Positions 1-11,360 of a stretch of 64,000 nt of DNA are shown here, piece by piece (the stretch's first letter is position 1; every line of letters starts with the position of its first letter). This stretch comes from Thinopyrum elongatum (lineage: Eukaryota > Streptophyta > Magnoliopsida > Poales > Poaceae). Under the pieces are notes generated by a model, which had not been told where the DNA came from, did no database searches, and saw only the letters and a list, made by a program, of their open reading frames with translations. The DNA lies in the NCBI GenBank assembly GCA_011799875.1, contig CM022298.1, positions 51,036,749-51,100,748 of the forward strand. Reading direction: 5' to 3'. Position numbers and translations under genes: made by a program.

Positions 1-1167
1 TGCCCTATACGCACTGCCACCACGCGGGATAATGGTTATGGGGCCCTCTGCGATGTACGTTTCGCCGAAAGCTTATCAGACGTCACGATTCACCGTGCGG
101 GCTGATCGTCGGGATTGGGCTGGATACTTCACTGGCGAGTTCAGTGTCGCGCCTGCACCCCGGCTAGCCACGCAACGCGCAGGGTGCCCAGGGCGATGGC
201 CCGAGACCCCTGGGTGCATAGGTTAGTCCGGCGTGCTGACCTCTCTGCTGAGCCTAGGTAGAGCGTTGCTTCGTGTTGATCTTCCGAGGACGGGCATTAC
301 CCATCAAGTATGTCCGGCCAGAGTTGATCGAGCGTGTTGGGTAACAGTAGTGCACCCCTGCAGGGATGAATCTTCTATCGATAGCCGGTCCTACGGTAAA
401 GGACGCTCAGTTTGTGTATCCCGATCTACTACTTAAACTGGATACTTGTTACTTAATTGAAGCTTCGGGATTACTTTCTCGCTGGGAGTCGAGGAAGGAT
501 CTTTGAGCTGTACTTCAACATGTTTGTTAAATAAAATGCTATTCTACTCTCTTCTACTGCTGCAAGATGATGGCTTTGAGAAGATGTTTGAAGATGCTAG
601 TCTTCGATAGGACTAGGCCTTTCTCTCTATTCTGGCATTTCTGCAGCCCAGTCCACATATACAGCCTTTTCTCCATTGATAATGTTTCATATGTAGTATA
701 GATCCTTGCTTGCTGAGTACTTCGGATGAGTACTCACGGTTGCTTTATTTTCTCTTTTCCCCCATATACCCCACCTTGATGATACACCAGACGATGGAGT
801 CCAGGAGCCAGACGCCACCACCGGAGCCTACTACCAGGCGGGTCCAGAGGGCACGTACTACTGGATCGAGCCAGCTGACCAGGAGTAGGATCGGAGGCTC
901 CCAGGCAGGAGGCCAACGCCTTTCGATCTAGTGTCGTTGTTTGTGCTAGCCTTCTTAAGGCATAACTTGTCTAACTATGTCTGTACCCAGATATTATTTG
1001 TATGACTGACTTATGTATTCGGATCTTCGGATCCCTGGTCTGTAATATTGTGGACCTCCGTTTATTTGTGTTTAGAGTTGTGTTGTGATATCTTCCCGTG
1101 AGTCCCTGGGCTTGATCGTACACGTTTGCGTGTATGATTAGTGTACGATTGAACCGGGGGCGTCACA
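1..1167 (+). mobile_element. Gypsy LTR, 3' part (copy 1)
   Basis: This is a long terminal repeat cut by the left edge of the window. It ends in GGGGGCGTCACA and is followed three bases later by a tRNA-iMet-type primer-binding site, which fixes it as a 5' LTR in plus orientation. The same sequence recurs at about 3578-4746 with only scattered substitutions. The short open frames inside are non-coding LTR sequence. The superfamily call rests on the LTR/PBS layout and on memory of Triticeae gypsy LTRs with this terminus; I do not give a family name. Confidence 0.75.
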
Positions 1168-1392
1168 AGTTGGTATCAGAGCCGACTGCCTGTAGGAAGC
1201 CCCCCTCCAAATTCCTTGGCCGAAGTTGAGTCTAGAAACCGAGAAACTAATTTACTAACTTGGCTGTGTGGCTTACGGGCCCACGTCGCCAACTGGGTGG
1301 TATTAGGATCTTTTATTCCTCATCTATACTCTGGGACTCTAATATCTCTTCTATTCGGGTTAAATAAAATTTTACTAACGCCGACACTTAGG
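1168..1392 (+). mobile_element. Gypsy internal start with primer-binding site
   Basis: The primer-binding site TGGTATCAGAGCC lies at 1171-1183 and is complementary to the 3' end of initiator methionine tRNA. About 210 bp of untranslated leader follow before a reverse copia LTR begins abruptly at 1393. No gag-pol coding sequence remains, so most of the internal domain has been lost. Confidence 0.7.
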
Positions 1393-3421
1393 TGTAGGGT
1401 AACGCAGCAGAAAACGAAAATTTTCCGACCTACGCACCAGCCCAGGACCACTATGGAGACTGCATACAAGGTTTGATCATTTTCGTTACCGACTCGTAGC
1501 GCAGCGAAAGTAGAGTCGATGACGATCGGTGGTGCAGATCCCCGCAGCTAGGATTTACAACCTCCCAACCGCGAGGATGTATACCCTCGTCTTCCCTTCG
1601 GACAGCCCTCCGGGAGGCGGTCGAACAGTCCCCCGGACGGTGTCGCGGACAGCCCTTCGGGAGGACCTTCGAAACTCGAACGGTCACTCGGACAGCCCTT
1701 CGGGAGGACTCACAGAACTCGGACCGTCACTTGGACAGCCCTTCGGGAGGCACTCACGAACAGCCCCTCGGGCACTAAGATCGAAACTACGACCTCTCTA
1801 CAGAGTTGCACACATACGGTGTCAACTATCCGGCAGGGCTTCGCCGTCCAGAACTAGTTCCCACCGGAACCCAGACAGCCTTTCGGCTCTACGAAACTCT
1901 TTTCGTGGGAGGGAGAGAGAAGCCAGATCATTGCATGGCACTTGTATGTGAGAAGGAGTGTGTCTTTAGGCAGCCCCCTCCACCCCTATTTATAGGCCAA
2001 GCCCAAGGGTGGCTTCTCCAAGAAGCCAAGGGGGAAAAATACCAAAGGACCCTCAAGGTGGCTTCTCCAAGAAGCCACCCAAAAAGCACTTTCACTATTC
2101 ACGACGACATTTTTCAGCGTCCGTTCAAACTGAAAATATTTATGTGGGCTTAGAACATTTCCAGTACCCACTAAAATAATTTTCAACGCGTTCTGGAACA
2201 ATTCCAGTTTAGTGATTTCATCTGCGAAAAGCATCTGAAGCGGTTCCGGCAGCCCCGGAATATTTCCGGTTTTTCTTCCAGAAAATTCCCAGAAGTTTCC
2301 AGAATGATTCTGGCATCCTCCAAGAATTATCAGGCATGTGCCGAAACCATTTTGACTTAATGGTATCCCCTGAAACAACTTTTCAGTTTCACCGGAACTC
2401 ATCCGGTGACCTCTCTCTGCGGAACTTTTCCGCTGTCCGAAACTTTTCGGTGTCCGAAACTTTTTCGGTGATTTTCTCTCAGACTCCCTGTCTAGTATTC
2501 AGCAGATAGATGACCCTTAAGCGTGTGACCCTATAGGTTCGGTGAAGTATAGACATGACCTGGAACCCCTTCCGATCAATGATCAACATCGGAGCCGTGG
2601 ACACCCATATTGACCCCTATACCCACACGAATGAATATTCGAGTGAACCTCCAGTTGCCGTGTGCTATTCCTGTTGCTTCACGATATGTTACAAATACCC
2701 GAGGTTAGACATGTTGGCATCCCCGTGGATCAACAACTTGTCCACTATGCCAGTTACCCCGTTATCGGTATTGTTCTCTTTTCTCGTTACCGTGTTCCGG
2801 CATCCCAGTGATCAAATCACAAAGTGTCTGGCCAGACGATGATGGATACCGTAACACCGAGAGGGCCCAGAGATATCTCTCCATCGCCGGAGGAGCAAAT
2901 CCCAATCTTGAGCTATCAAGTTACTTGACATACTTTCCCATGAACCCGTAAGCCGCCGTAATAGCCACCCATTTACGGATGACGTTTAACAAACCCCAAA
3001 GTTCATGAAGCAAGCATGAAGAAACTCGATACTCTCATGGTCTGAGGAATCATGCAAACGTTAACCATCTCTGTGCTATTAACCATTAACTTGTGACGAA
3101 TGTATCTCATAGCATAACATCAATCGGGTCGATTCAACACAAATGTTCTTCTAACATTTGTGCCCTCAAAGTTGCTGGCATAGACATGCCTATGATTGGG
3201 AAAACATAATCATCATGCAACACTTGAGCTAGTCTTAGAGGCATGACTAGGAATACATTTTACCGTTTATTATTCCACACGTGCACATGGGTTTTCCCCA
3301 GAGCCTTTATGGATATACGGGCTCGGGAACCACAGCAGTTATAGCATGGAACATAAACCTAATTATGAACACGGAGATAAATAATAACATTTATTATTGC
3401 CTCTAGGGCATATCTCCTACA
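1393..3421 (-). mobile_element. Solo copia LTR (Maximus-like), reverse
   Basis: A complete LTR of about 2.03 kb lies in reverse: the plus strand begins TGTAGGGTAACGCAGC and ends GGGCATATCTCCTACA, the complement of the canonical start TGTAGGAGATATGCCC. No internal domain adjoins either end. The flanking pentamers (TTAGG and CCACC) do not match, so this is not a simple insertion followed by LTR-LTR recombination. It belongs to the same LTR subtype as 61067-62616, sharing the paired GGCTTCTTGG-type motifs just upstream of the TATA box. Frames such as 1529-1951 are LTR sequence, not genes. Confidence 0.85.
1986..1995 (-). promoter_or_regulatory. LTR TATA box (reverse)
   Basis: CTATAAATAG on the minus strand is the presumed core promoter of the reverse solo LTR. 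It sits at the equivalent position in the related LTRs in this window. If active, it would drive transcription leftwards into the gypsy leader. Confidence 0.5.
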
Positions 3422-4746
3422 CCACCCTGGTGGGTACCCGCTGGGGATCTATGATTTCGGGTGTGCCGGAAGGGCACTCGAGTGTGACATTGTGGCGGAG
3501 CATCAGAGACTCTGATTGTCTCCGCTTGATACTAATTGAGCCTATTGGATTTGGGTGTGTGATCTGAGTGGGTCGACGTGCCCTATACGCACTACCACCA
3601 TGCGGGATAATGGTTATGGGGCCCTCTGCGATGTACGTTTCGCCGAAAGCTTATCAGACGTCACGATTCACCGTGCGGGCTGATCGTCGGGATTGGGCTG
3701 GATACTTCACTGGCGAGTTCAGTGTCGCGCCTGCACCCCGGCCAGCCACGCAACGCGCAGGGTGCCCAGGGCGATGGCCCGAGACCCCTGGGTGCATAGG
3801 TTAGTCCGGCGTGCTGACCTCTCTGCTGAGCCTAGGTAGAGCGCTGCTTCGTGTTGATCTTCCGAGGACGGGCATTACCCATCAAGTATGTCCGGCCAGA
3901 GTTGATCGAGCGTGTTGGGTAACAGTAGTGCACCCCTGCAGGGATGAATCTTCTATCGATAGCCGGTCCTACGGTAAAGGACGCTCAGTTTGTGTATCCC
4001 GATCTACTACTTAAACTGGATACTTGTTACTTAATTGAAGCTTCGGGATTACTTTCTCGCTGGGAGTCGAGGAAGGATCTTTGAGCTGTACTTCAACATG
4101 TTTGCTAAATAAAATGCTATTCTACTCTCTTCTACTGCTGCAAGATGATGGCTTTGAAAAGATGTTTGAAGATGCTAGTCTTCGATAGGACTAGGCCTTT
4201 CTCTCTATTCTGGCATTTCTGCAGCCCAGTCCACATATACAGCATTTTCTCCATTGATAATGTTGCATATGTAGTATAGATCCTTGCTTGCTGAGTACTT
4301 CGGATGAGTACTCACGGTTGCTTTATTTTCTCTTTTCCCCCATATACCCCCACCTTGATGATACACCAGACGATGGAGTCCAGGAGCCAGACGCCACCAC
4401 CGGAGCCTACTACCAGGCGGGTCCAGAGGGCACGTACTACTGGATCGAGCCAGCTGACCAGGAGTAGGATCGGAGGCTCCCAGGCAGGAGGCCAACGCCT
4501 TTCGATCTAGTGTCGCTGTTTGTGCTAGCCTTCTTAAGGCAGAACTTGTCTAACTATGTCTGTACCCAGATATTATTTGTATGACTGACTTATGTATTCG
4601 GATCTTCGGATCCCTGGTCTGTAATATTGTGGACCTCCGTTTATTTGTGTTTAGAGTTGTGTTGTGATATCTTCCCGTGAGTCCCTGGGTTTGATCGTAC
4701 ACGTTTGCGTGTATGATTAGTGTACGATTGAACCGGGGGCGTCACA
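3422..4746 (+). mobile_element. Gypsy LTR (copy 2) with upstream flank
   Basis: From about 3578 this matches copy 1 (1-1167) nearly base for base and ends at GGGGGCGTCACA. The 156 bp before 3578 are either the LTR's upstream part or internal sequence; the window edge hides the equivalent part of copy 1. With copy 1 it forms a gypsy LTR pair whose internal region is reduced to a leader plus a foreign solo LTR. Confidence 0.7.
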
Positions 4747-5860
4747 ATATATATGCGCCCCCCCCCCCCTTAGTCCCGGTTGGAGCCACCAACCGGGACT
4801 AAAGTTCACTTTTGGCCAGCCGAAGCGGCGGGAAGCGCAGGCCTTTAGTCACGGTTGGTGGCTCCAACCGCGACTAAAGGGGGGCCTTTAGTCGCGGTTG
4901 GAGCAACTAAAGGGGGGCCTTTAGACGCGGTTGGAGCCACCAACCACGACTAAAGGTGGTGTGCTGCTAGGCGAGGGGCGCGGTGGATGTTTAGTCCCAC
5001 CTCGCTAGTTGAGAGGAGCCAGCACCTGTTTATAAGCCCCGGCGCAGCCTCTCCATCGAGCTCCTCTCTAATGCAGGCCTTCTGGGCCTAACGCACCTGC
5101 GCTGCCCTGTTGGGCCTACTAGGCCTTGCGGGCCTGCATCCTAGCCCAACTAGATGTTGGGTTTCTAGTCGTATGCAGGCCGTGGCGGCCCAGTAGGCGG
5201 GCTTTTTTTAATTTACTTATTTTTCTTTTTTTTTTGTTTTCTGCTTTATTTATTTTCTTTTGTTTCTGAGTTGTTTTTTGCTTTATTTAGAGTTTCTTTG
5301 TGAATCTTTTTGCTTTAGGTAAAAAAATTATAAACTTTCTGCCAGTGCCAGTAGTTTTCAAATTTGAATTATTTGAAATTTGTGTGAATCACTAGTTTGT
5401 AAATAACTTTACTTTAAAAATAGATTTTTTAGTGATCCTTTTTTCTGCTATTTAATATTAGTGTGTTTTATCATTATATTCAATTTGGTAATTCTTAGGT
5501 TATTTAAAAAAATGAAATGCCTTTGTAACTGACGAGTTTTCGTCCAAAACCCTGATACATGGAAAGAGATTGTCCATTTTGTACACGAAGTGCATCCAGA
5601 TTTTGCCGTAACCCTCTCAACTTTTTAGCACATGCTATGTGGGTGAAATGATGATACCATGCCAACTTTCAACCTTTTCAGAGTTCATTTGTAGTTCTTT
5701 TCAATTTCAAGGTCATTTAGCTCAAAAAAATCAGTAAATGCATGAAAAATAGCAAATGAAGTCAGAAAGGGTTGAAAATTGATGACGTGGCTTTGAATGG
5801 TGCATACTGAACGCACAAAAAGTCTAGAGTTGAAATAAGTTTTAAAAAATGAAATGCGTT
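4747..5860. mobile_element. CACTA-like fragment (contig end, duplicated)
   Basis: This starts with a C12 run and subterminal inverted repeats around the core TTTAGTCNCGGTTGG, then AT-rich sequence and the first unit of a 330-bp tandem repeat. It appears identical to 6531-7644. It ends at 5860, exactly where the error-rich inverted patch begins, so it is best read as the terminal overlap of a contig and not as a true second copy. The superfamily is assigned from the subterminal repeats and the DUF4216-like coding trace at 8224-8443; no CACTA terminus is visible. Confidence 0.6.
4770..4956. repeat. Subterminal inverted-repeat hairpins (CACTA)
   Basis: Four imperfect hairpins stand in a row: 4770-4803, 4842-4880, 4884-4911 and 4918-4956. 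Each pairs a TTTAGTCNCGGTTGG arm with its complement CCAACCGNGACTAAA. In CACTA elements such clustered motifs are candidate transposase-binding sites; transcripts through them would fold and could feed small-RNA silencing. The same block recurs in the overlapping copy after 6550. Confidence 0.6.
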
Positions 5861-6424
5861 CACAACAACAACTCTAAACACAAATAAACGGAGGTCACAA
5901 TATTACAGACCAGGGATCGAAGATCCGAATACTAAGTCAGTCATACAAATAATATCTGGGTACAGACATAGTTAGACAAGTTCTGCCTTAAGAAGGCTAG
6001 CACAAACGCGACACTAGATCGAAAGGCGTTGGCCCTCCTGCCGGAGCCTCCGATCCTACTCCTGGTCAGCTGGCTCGATCCAGTAGTACGTGCCCTCTGG
6101 ACCCCTCTGGTAGTAGGCTCTCCGGTGGTGGCGTCTGGCTCCTGGACTCCATCGTCTGGTGTATCATCAAGGTGGGGTATATGGGGGAAAAGAGAAAATA
6201 AAGCAACCGGAGTACTCATCCGAAGTACTCAGCAACAAGGATCTATACTACATATGCAACATTATCAATGGAGAAAAGGCTATATATGTGGACTGGGCTG
6301 CAGAAATGCCAGAATAAAGAGAAAGGCCTAGTCCTATCGAAGACAGCATCTTCAAACATCTTCTCAAAGCCATCATCTTGCAGCAGTAGAGAGAGTAGAA
6401 TAGCATTTTATTTAACAAACCAAT
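5861..6424 (-). other. Inverted, error-rich LTR patch beside gap
   Basis: This is a reverse-complement copy of the gypsy LTR region at about 4100-4665. Relative to both other copies it carries many single-base indels, for example missing bases in the segments matching 4590-4625. Turned round, its right end reads directly into the contig starting at 6450. It looks like uncorrected long-read gap fill placed in the wrong orientation. Confidence 0.7.
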
Positions 6425-6449
6425 NNNNNNNNNNNNNNNNNNNNNNNNN
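6425..6449. other. Assembly gap, 25 N
   Basis: Twenty-five undetermined bases. The length looks like a nominal placeholder. The flanks show that two contigs overlap here, so no sequence is probably missing. Confidence 0.95.
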
Positions 6450-7644
6450 GATATCTTCCCGTGAGTCCCTGGGTTTGATCGTACACGTTTGCGTGTATGA
6501 TTAGTGTACGATTGAACCGGGGGCGTCACAATATATATGCGCCCCCCCCCCCCTTAGTCCCGGTTGGAGCCACCAACCGGGACTAAAGTTCACTTTTGGC
6601 CAGCCGAAGCGGCGGGAAGCGCAGGCCTTTAGTCACGGTTGGTGGCTCCAACCGCGACTAAAGGGGGGCCTTTAGTCGCGGTTGGAGCAACTAAAGGGGG
6701 GCCTTTAGACGCGGTTGGAGCCACCAACCACGACTAAAGGTGGTGTGCTGCTAGGCGAGGGGCGCGGTGGATGTTTAGTCCCACCTCGCTAGTTGAGAGG
6801 AGCCAGCACCTGTTTATAAGCCCCGGCGCAGCCTCTCCATCGAGCTCCTCTCTAATGCAGGCCTTCTGGGCCTAACGCACCTGCGCTGCCCTGTTGGGCC
6901 TACTAGGCCTTGCGGGCCTGCATCCTAGCCCAACTAGATGTTGGGTTTCTAGTCGTATGCAGGCCGTGGCGGCCCAGTAGGCGGGCTTTTTTTAATTTAC
7001 TTATTTTTCTTTTTTTTTTGTTTTCTGCTTTATTTATTTTCTTTTGTTTCTGAGTTGTTTTTTGCTTTATTTAGAGTTTCTTTGTGAATCTTTTTGCTTT
7101 AGGTAAAAAAATTATAAACTTTCTGCCAGTGCCAGTAGTTTTCAAATTTGAATTATTTGAAATTTGTGTGAATCACTAGTTTGTAAATAACTTTACTTTA
7201 AAAATAGATTTTTTAGTGATCCTTTTTTCTGCTATTTAATATTAGTGTGTTTTATCATTATATTCAATTTGGTAATTCTTAGGTTATTTAAAAAAATGAA
7301 ATGCCTTTGTAACTGACGAGTTTTCGTCCAAAACCCTGATACATGGAAAGAGATTGTCCATTTTGTACACGAAGTGCATCCAGATTTTGCCGTAACCCTC
7401 TCAACTTTTTAGCACATGCTATGTGGGTGAAATGATGATACCATGCCAACTTTCAACCTTTTCAGAGTTCATTTGTAGTTCTTTTCAATTTCAAGGTCAT
7501 TTAGCTCAAAAAAATCAGTAAATGCATGAAAAATAGCAAATGAAGTCAGAAAGGGTTGAAAATTGATGACGTGGCTTTGAATGGTGCATACTGAACGCAC
7601 AAAAAGTCTAGAGTTGAAATAAGTTTTAAAAAATGAAATGCGTT
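6450..7644. repeat. Duplicate of 4666-5860 (1195 bp)
   Basis: It has the same length and, wherever compared, the same sequence as 4666-5860, including the C12 run. It contains the last 81 bp of the gypsy LTR (6450-6530) and the start of the CACTA fragment. It begins at the first base after the gap, as expected for an unmerged contig overlap. Confidence 0.8.
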
Positions 7645-8060
7645 TGTAACAGATGAGTTTTCATCCGAAACCCTGATACTTCAAAAGAGATTGTCCATTT
7701 TGTACACGAAGGGCATCCAGTTTTTGCCGTAACTCTTCAACTTTTAGCACATGCTATGTGGGTGAAATGATGATACCTGCCAACTTTCAACCTTTTCAGA
7801 GTTTATTTTGTAGTGCTTTTCAATTCCAGGGTCGTTTAGCTAAAAAAATCAGTAAATGCATGAAAAATACAAATGAAGTCAGAATGGGTTGAAAATTGAT
7901 GACATGGCTTTGAATGGTGCATAACTGACGCACGAAAAAGTTTGGAGTTGAAATAAGTTTGAAAAAATGAAATGCCTTTGTAACAGATGAGTTTTCGTCC
8001 GAAACCCTGATACTTCAAAAGAGATTGTCCATTTTGTACATGAAGTGCATCCAGTTTTTG
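7298..8060. repeat. Tandem array, ~335-bp unit, 2.3 copies
   Basis: Units start at 7298, 7635 and 7969 with AAATGCNTTTGTAAC and repeat CATGCTATGTGGGTGAAATG and AAATGCATGAAAAAT internally. Units differ by substitutions and small deletions. Such arrays are common inside Triticeae CACTA elements. The third unit breaks off near 8060. Confidence 0.75.
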
Positions 8061-8443
8061 CATAATATTTGTTTGTACATAATATTTCTTCGCATTTCAA
8101 ATGCCAAAACACATAAGTACCCTAACTATTACAAAGATTCCCTCCGGTTTGTCCGAAGTGGGACTTTCCAGATATATCTATCCGGAAACTCACTAGAGAA
8201 GAAAGTGATGATAGTGAAGCCGGTCACATCCCAGAGTGGAATCTTTGGGTGTAGAACTTTTTCTTCGCGTGTGTCCCTTTGCGCCGTAACCATGGACAAT
8301 CTTCATCATTTAACTGGATGCTCGGGTCAATATTCATTGTGAAGGGAGCAATTTCATGAAACTTTTCATAATCTTCTGACATGTCTGTCTTGTCCTCCAC
8401 TCCCACAATGTTTCTTTTCCCTAAAAGAACTATGTGGCGCTTT
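7645..8443. mobile_element. CACTA fragment continuing to Athila LTR
   Basis: This continues the CACTA-derived sequence beyond the duplicated segment. It holds the rest of the 330-bp tandem array and a minus-strand coding remnant. It stops at 8443 where a Sabrina-like LTR begins without CACTA termini or a target-site duplication, so this is a deletion or recombination junction. Confidence 0.6.
8224..8443 (-). pseudogene. CACTA-associated protein remnant (DUF4216-like)
   Basis: The minus-strand frame reads GKRNIVGVEDKTD, then a PPF-like APFTMN stretch and PWLRRKGTHAKKKF. This resembles the C-terminal end of the DUF4216 region found in plant CACTA TNP2-type ORFs. The first six residues of the open frame derive from the adjoining LTR, so the fragment has no true start. 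It is a short broken remnant without catalytic residues. The assignment is by remembered motif only and could be another CACTA ORF. Confidence 0.45.
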
Positions 8444-9453
8444 AATGTAGGCATGTATTCCGAATATAGTCATACGTTCTTATGGAAAAGAACTTGCATG
8501 ACATCTTTTGTCCTACCCTCCCATGGCAGCGGGGTCCTAATGGAAACTAAGGGATATTAAGGCCTCCTTTTAATAGAGAACCAGACCAAAGCATTAGCAC
8601 TTAGTGAATACATGAACTCCTCAAACTACGGTAATCATCGGAAAGAATCCCAATTATTGTCACCTTGGGGTATGCGGATCATAACTTGTAATAGGTATCT
8701 ACAACTTGCAAGATAGGATCAAGAACACAAATATATTCATGAAAACATAATAGGTTCAGATCTGAAATCATGGCACTCGGGCCCTAGTGACAAGCATTAT
8801 GCATAGCAAACTCATAGCAACATCAATCTTAGAACATTGTGGATACTAGGGATCAAACCCTAACAAAACTAACTCGATTACATGATAAATCTCATCCAAC
8901 CCATCACCATCCAGCAAGCCTACGATGGAATTACTCACGCACAGCAGTGAGCATCATGAAATTGGTGATGGAGGAAGGTTGGTGATGATGATGGCGATGA
9001 TTTCTCCTCTCTGGAGCCCCAAACGGACTCAGAACTGCCCTCCCGATGAAGAACAGGAGGTGGCGGCGGCTCCGTATCGTAAAATGCGATGAATCCTTCT
9101 CTCTGATTTTTTTCTCCCCGAAAGTGAATATATGGAGTTGGAGTTGAGCTCGGTGGAGGTCCAGGGGACCCACAAGGCAGGGGGCGCCCTGGGGGGCGCG
9201 CCCTCCACCCTTGTGGATAGCCAGTGGGTCCCCTCTGGTTGATTCTTTCGCCAATATTTTTTATTTATTCCAAAAATATTCTTTGTGAAGTTTCAGGTCA
9301 TTCCGAGAACTTTTATTTCTGCACAAAAATAACACCAAGGCAATTCTGCTGAAAACAACGTCAGTCTGGGTTAGTTCCATTCAAATCATGCAAATTAGAG
9401 TCCAAAACAAGGGCAAAAGAGTTTGGAAAAGTAGATACGATGGAGACGTATCA
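8444..9453 (-). mobile_element. Athila-like (Sabrina-like) 3' LTR, truncated
   Basis: Read on the minus strand from 9453 it starts TGATACGTCTCCATCGTATC and is preceded by a polypurine tract, so it is the 3' LTR of a minus-strand element. It contains a GC-rich block around 9180-9235 and sequence typical of Triticeae Sabrina/WHAM-type LTRs. Its distal end is missing: at 8444 it joins CACTA sequence. It belongs with the internal pieces to the right up to 42101. Confidence 0.7.
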
Positions 9454-9466
9454 ACTCCCCCAAGCT
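9454..9466 (-). other. Polypurine tract of the Athila-like element
   Basis: On the minus strand GCTTGGGGGAGT lies immediately before the LTR start TGATACG. This is the expected plus-strand priming site for reverse transcription. It fixes element orientation and the LTR boundary. Confidence 0.75.
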
Positions 9467-11360
9467 TAACCCATTCCTTGTCCTCAAGCAATTCAATTGA
9501 CAAACTGAAAGTGATAAAGAAAAACTTTTACAAACTCTGTTTGATCTTGTTGTTGCAAATATGTAAAGCCATTCAAGTTTTCAACAAAGATTATGAACTA
9601 ACCATATCCAGAATAACACTTAGGTCTCACATTTACTCATATCAAACGCATAATCAACTAGCGAGTAATAATAATAAATCTCGGATGACAACACTTTTTC
9701 AAAACAATCATGATATGATATAACAAGATGGTATCTCGCTAGTCCTTTCTGAGACCGCAAAACATAAATGCAAAGCACCCCTGAAGATCAAGGACTGACT
9801 AGACATTGTAGTTCATGGCAAAAGAGATCCAGTCACAGTCATACTCAATATAAATTAATAACAATGCATACGAATGAAAGTGGTGCTCTCTAACTGGTGC
9901 TTTTTATAAGAGAATGATGACTCATTACTAAAAGTAAATACACAGGCCCTTCGCAGAGGGAAGCAGGGATTTGCAGAGGTGCCAGAGCTCGAGCTTTTAA
10001 AACAGAGATGAATAATATTTTGAGCGGTATGCTTTCATTGTCAACATAACAACCAAGAGATCTCGGTATCTTCCATGCTAGATACATTATAGGCGGTTCC
10101 CAAACAGAATGGTAAAGTTTATACTCCCCCTCCACCAACAAGCACATTCCACGGCTAGTCCGAAACAACGGGTACCGTCCAACTAACAACAATCCTGGGG
10201 GAGTTTTGTTTGAAGTTATATTTTGATTTGATTTGAGCATGGAATTGGGCATCCCAATTACCAGCCATTTTCTCGTGAATGATGAGCGGAGTCCACTCAT
10301 CGTGAGAATAACCCACCTAGCATGGAAGATACTGACAGCCCCCAGCTACATGAGCGATTCGGGCATACAAAACAGATTATCATTTGAAGGTTTAGAGTTT
10401 AGCACATGCAAATTTACTTGCAACGGCATGTAAATACCGCATATAGGTAGGTATGGTGGACTAATATGGAACAACTTTGGGTTTATGGAAGTGGATGCAC
10501 AAGCAGTATTCCTGCTTAGTACAAGTGAAGGCTAGCAAGAGATTGAGGAGCGACCAACTAGAGAGCGACAACAGTCATAAACATGCATTGAGATTAACTA
10601 ACATTGAGTGCAAGCATGAGTAGGATATAAATCACCATGAACATAAATATCGTGGAGGCTATGTTGATTTTGTTTCAACTACATGTGTGAACATGTGCCA
10701 AGTCAAGCCACTTGAATCATTCAAAGGAGGATACCATCCTATCATACTACATCACAACCATTTTAAAAGCATGTTGGCACGCAAGGTAAACCATTATAAA
10801 CTCCTAGCTAATTAAGCATGGCATGAGTAACTATAATCTCTAATTGTCATTGCAAACATGTTTCATTCATAATGGGCTGAATCAAGAATGATGAACAAAT
10901 CATATTTACAAAAACAAAATAGGTCGAGTTCATACCAGCTTTTCCTCATCTCAATCATTTCATCAAATATCATCATTATTGCCTTTCACTTGCACGACCG
11001 AACGGTGTGGTTAATAATAATAGTGCACGTGCATTGGACTAAGCTAGAATCTGCAAACATTTATTCAAAGGAGAAGACAAGGTAATATGGGCTCTTTGTT
11101 AGATCAACAATAATGCATATGAGAGCCACTCATCATTTTCATCATGGTCTTCCCCTCTCGACCCAAAGAAAAGAAATTCAAAGAAACACACTGAAATGTT
11201 TTTGGAGTTTTGGTTTTTTTTCTGAACAAAGAAAAACAAGAACGAGAAAAACTATTTACACGGGAAAGCTCCCAACAAGCAAAAGAAGAATGAGAAATCT
11301 TTTTGAGTTTTCTTTTAATAGCACTACTAAATAAACATGGAAAGGAAACTAGAAAGAAAC
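9467..11360 (-). mobile_element. Athila-like 3' untranslated internal region
   Basis: AT-rich sequence between the accessory ORF and the 3' LTR of the minus-strand element. No long frame or recognisable domain was seen on either strand. Its last five bases (GAAAC, 11356-11360) are the left target-site duplication of the copia element that interrupts it; the region resumes at 20943. Confidence 0.65.

Noticed and set aside
5861..6424. Inverted LTR copy as a biological palindrome or inversion
   Set aside because: Indel pattern, adjacency to the 25-N gap and contig-overlap geometry favour an assembly artefact.
8931..9254. 107-codon minus-strand frame
   Set aside because: It lies inside the Athila-like LTR, includes a CAT/CAC-run giving a His stretch, and has no recognisable domain.
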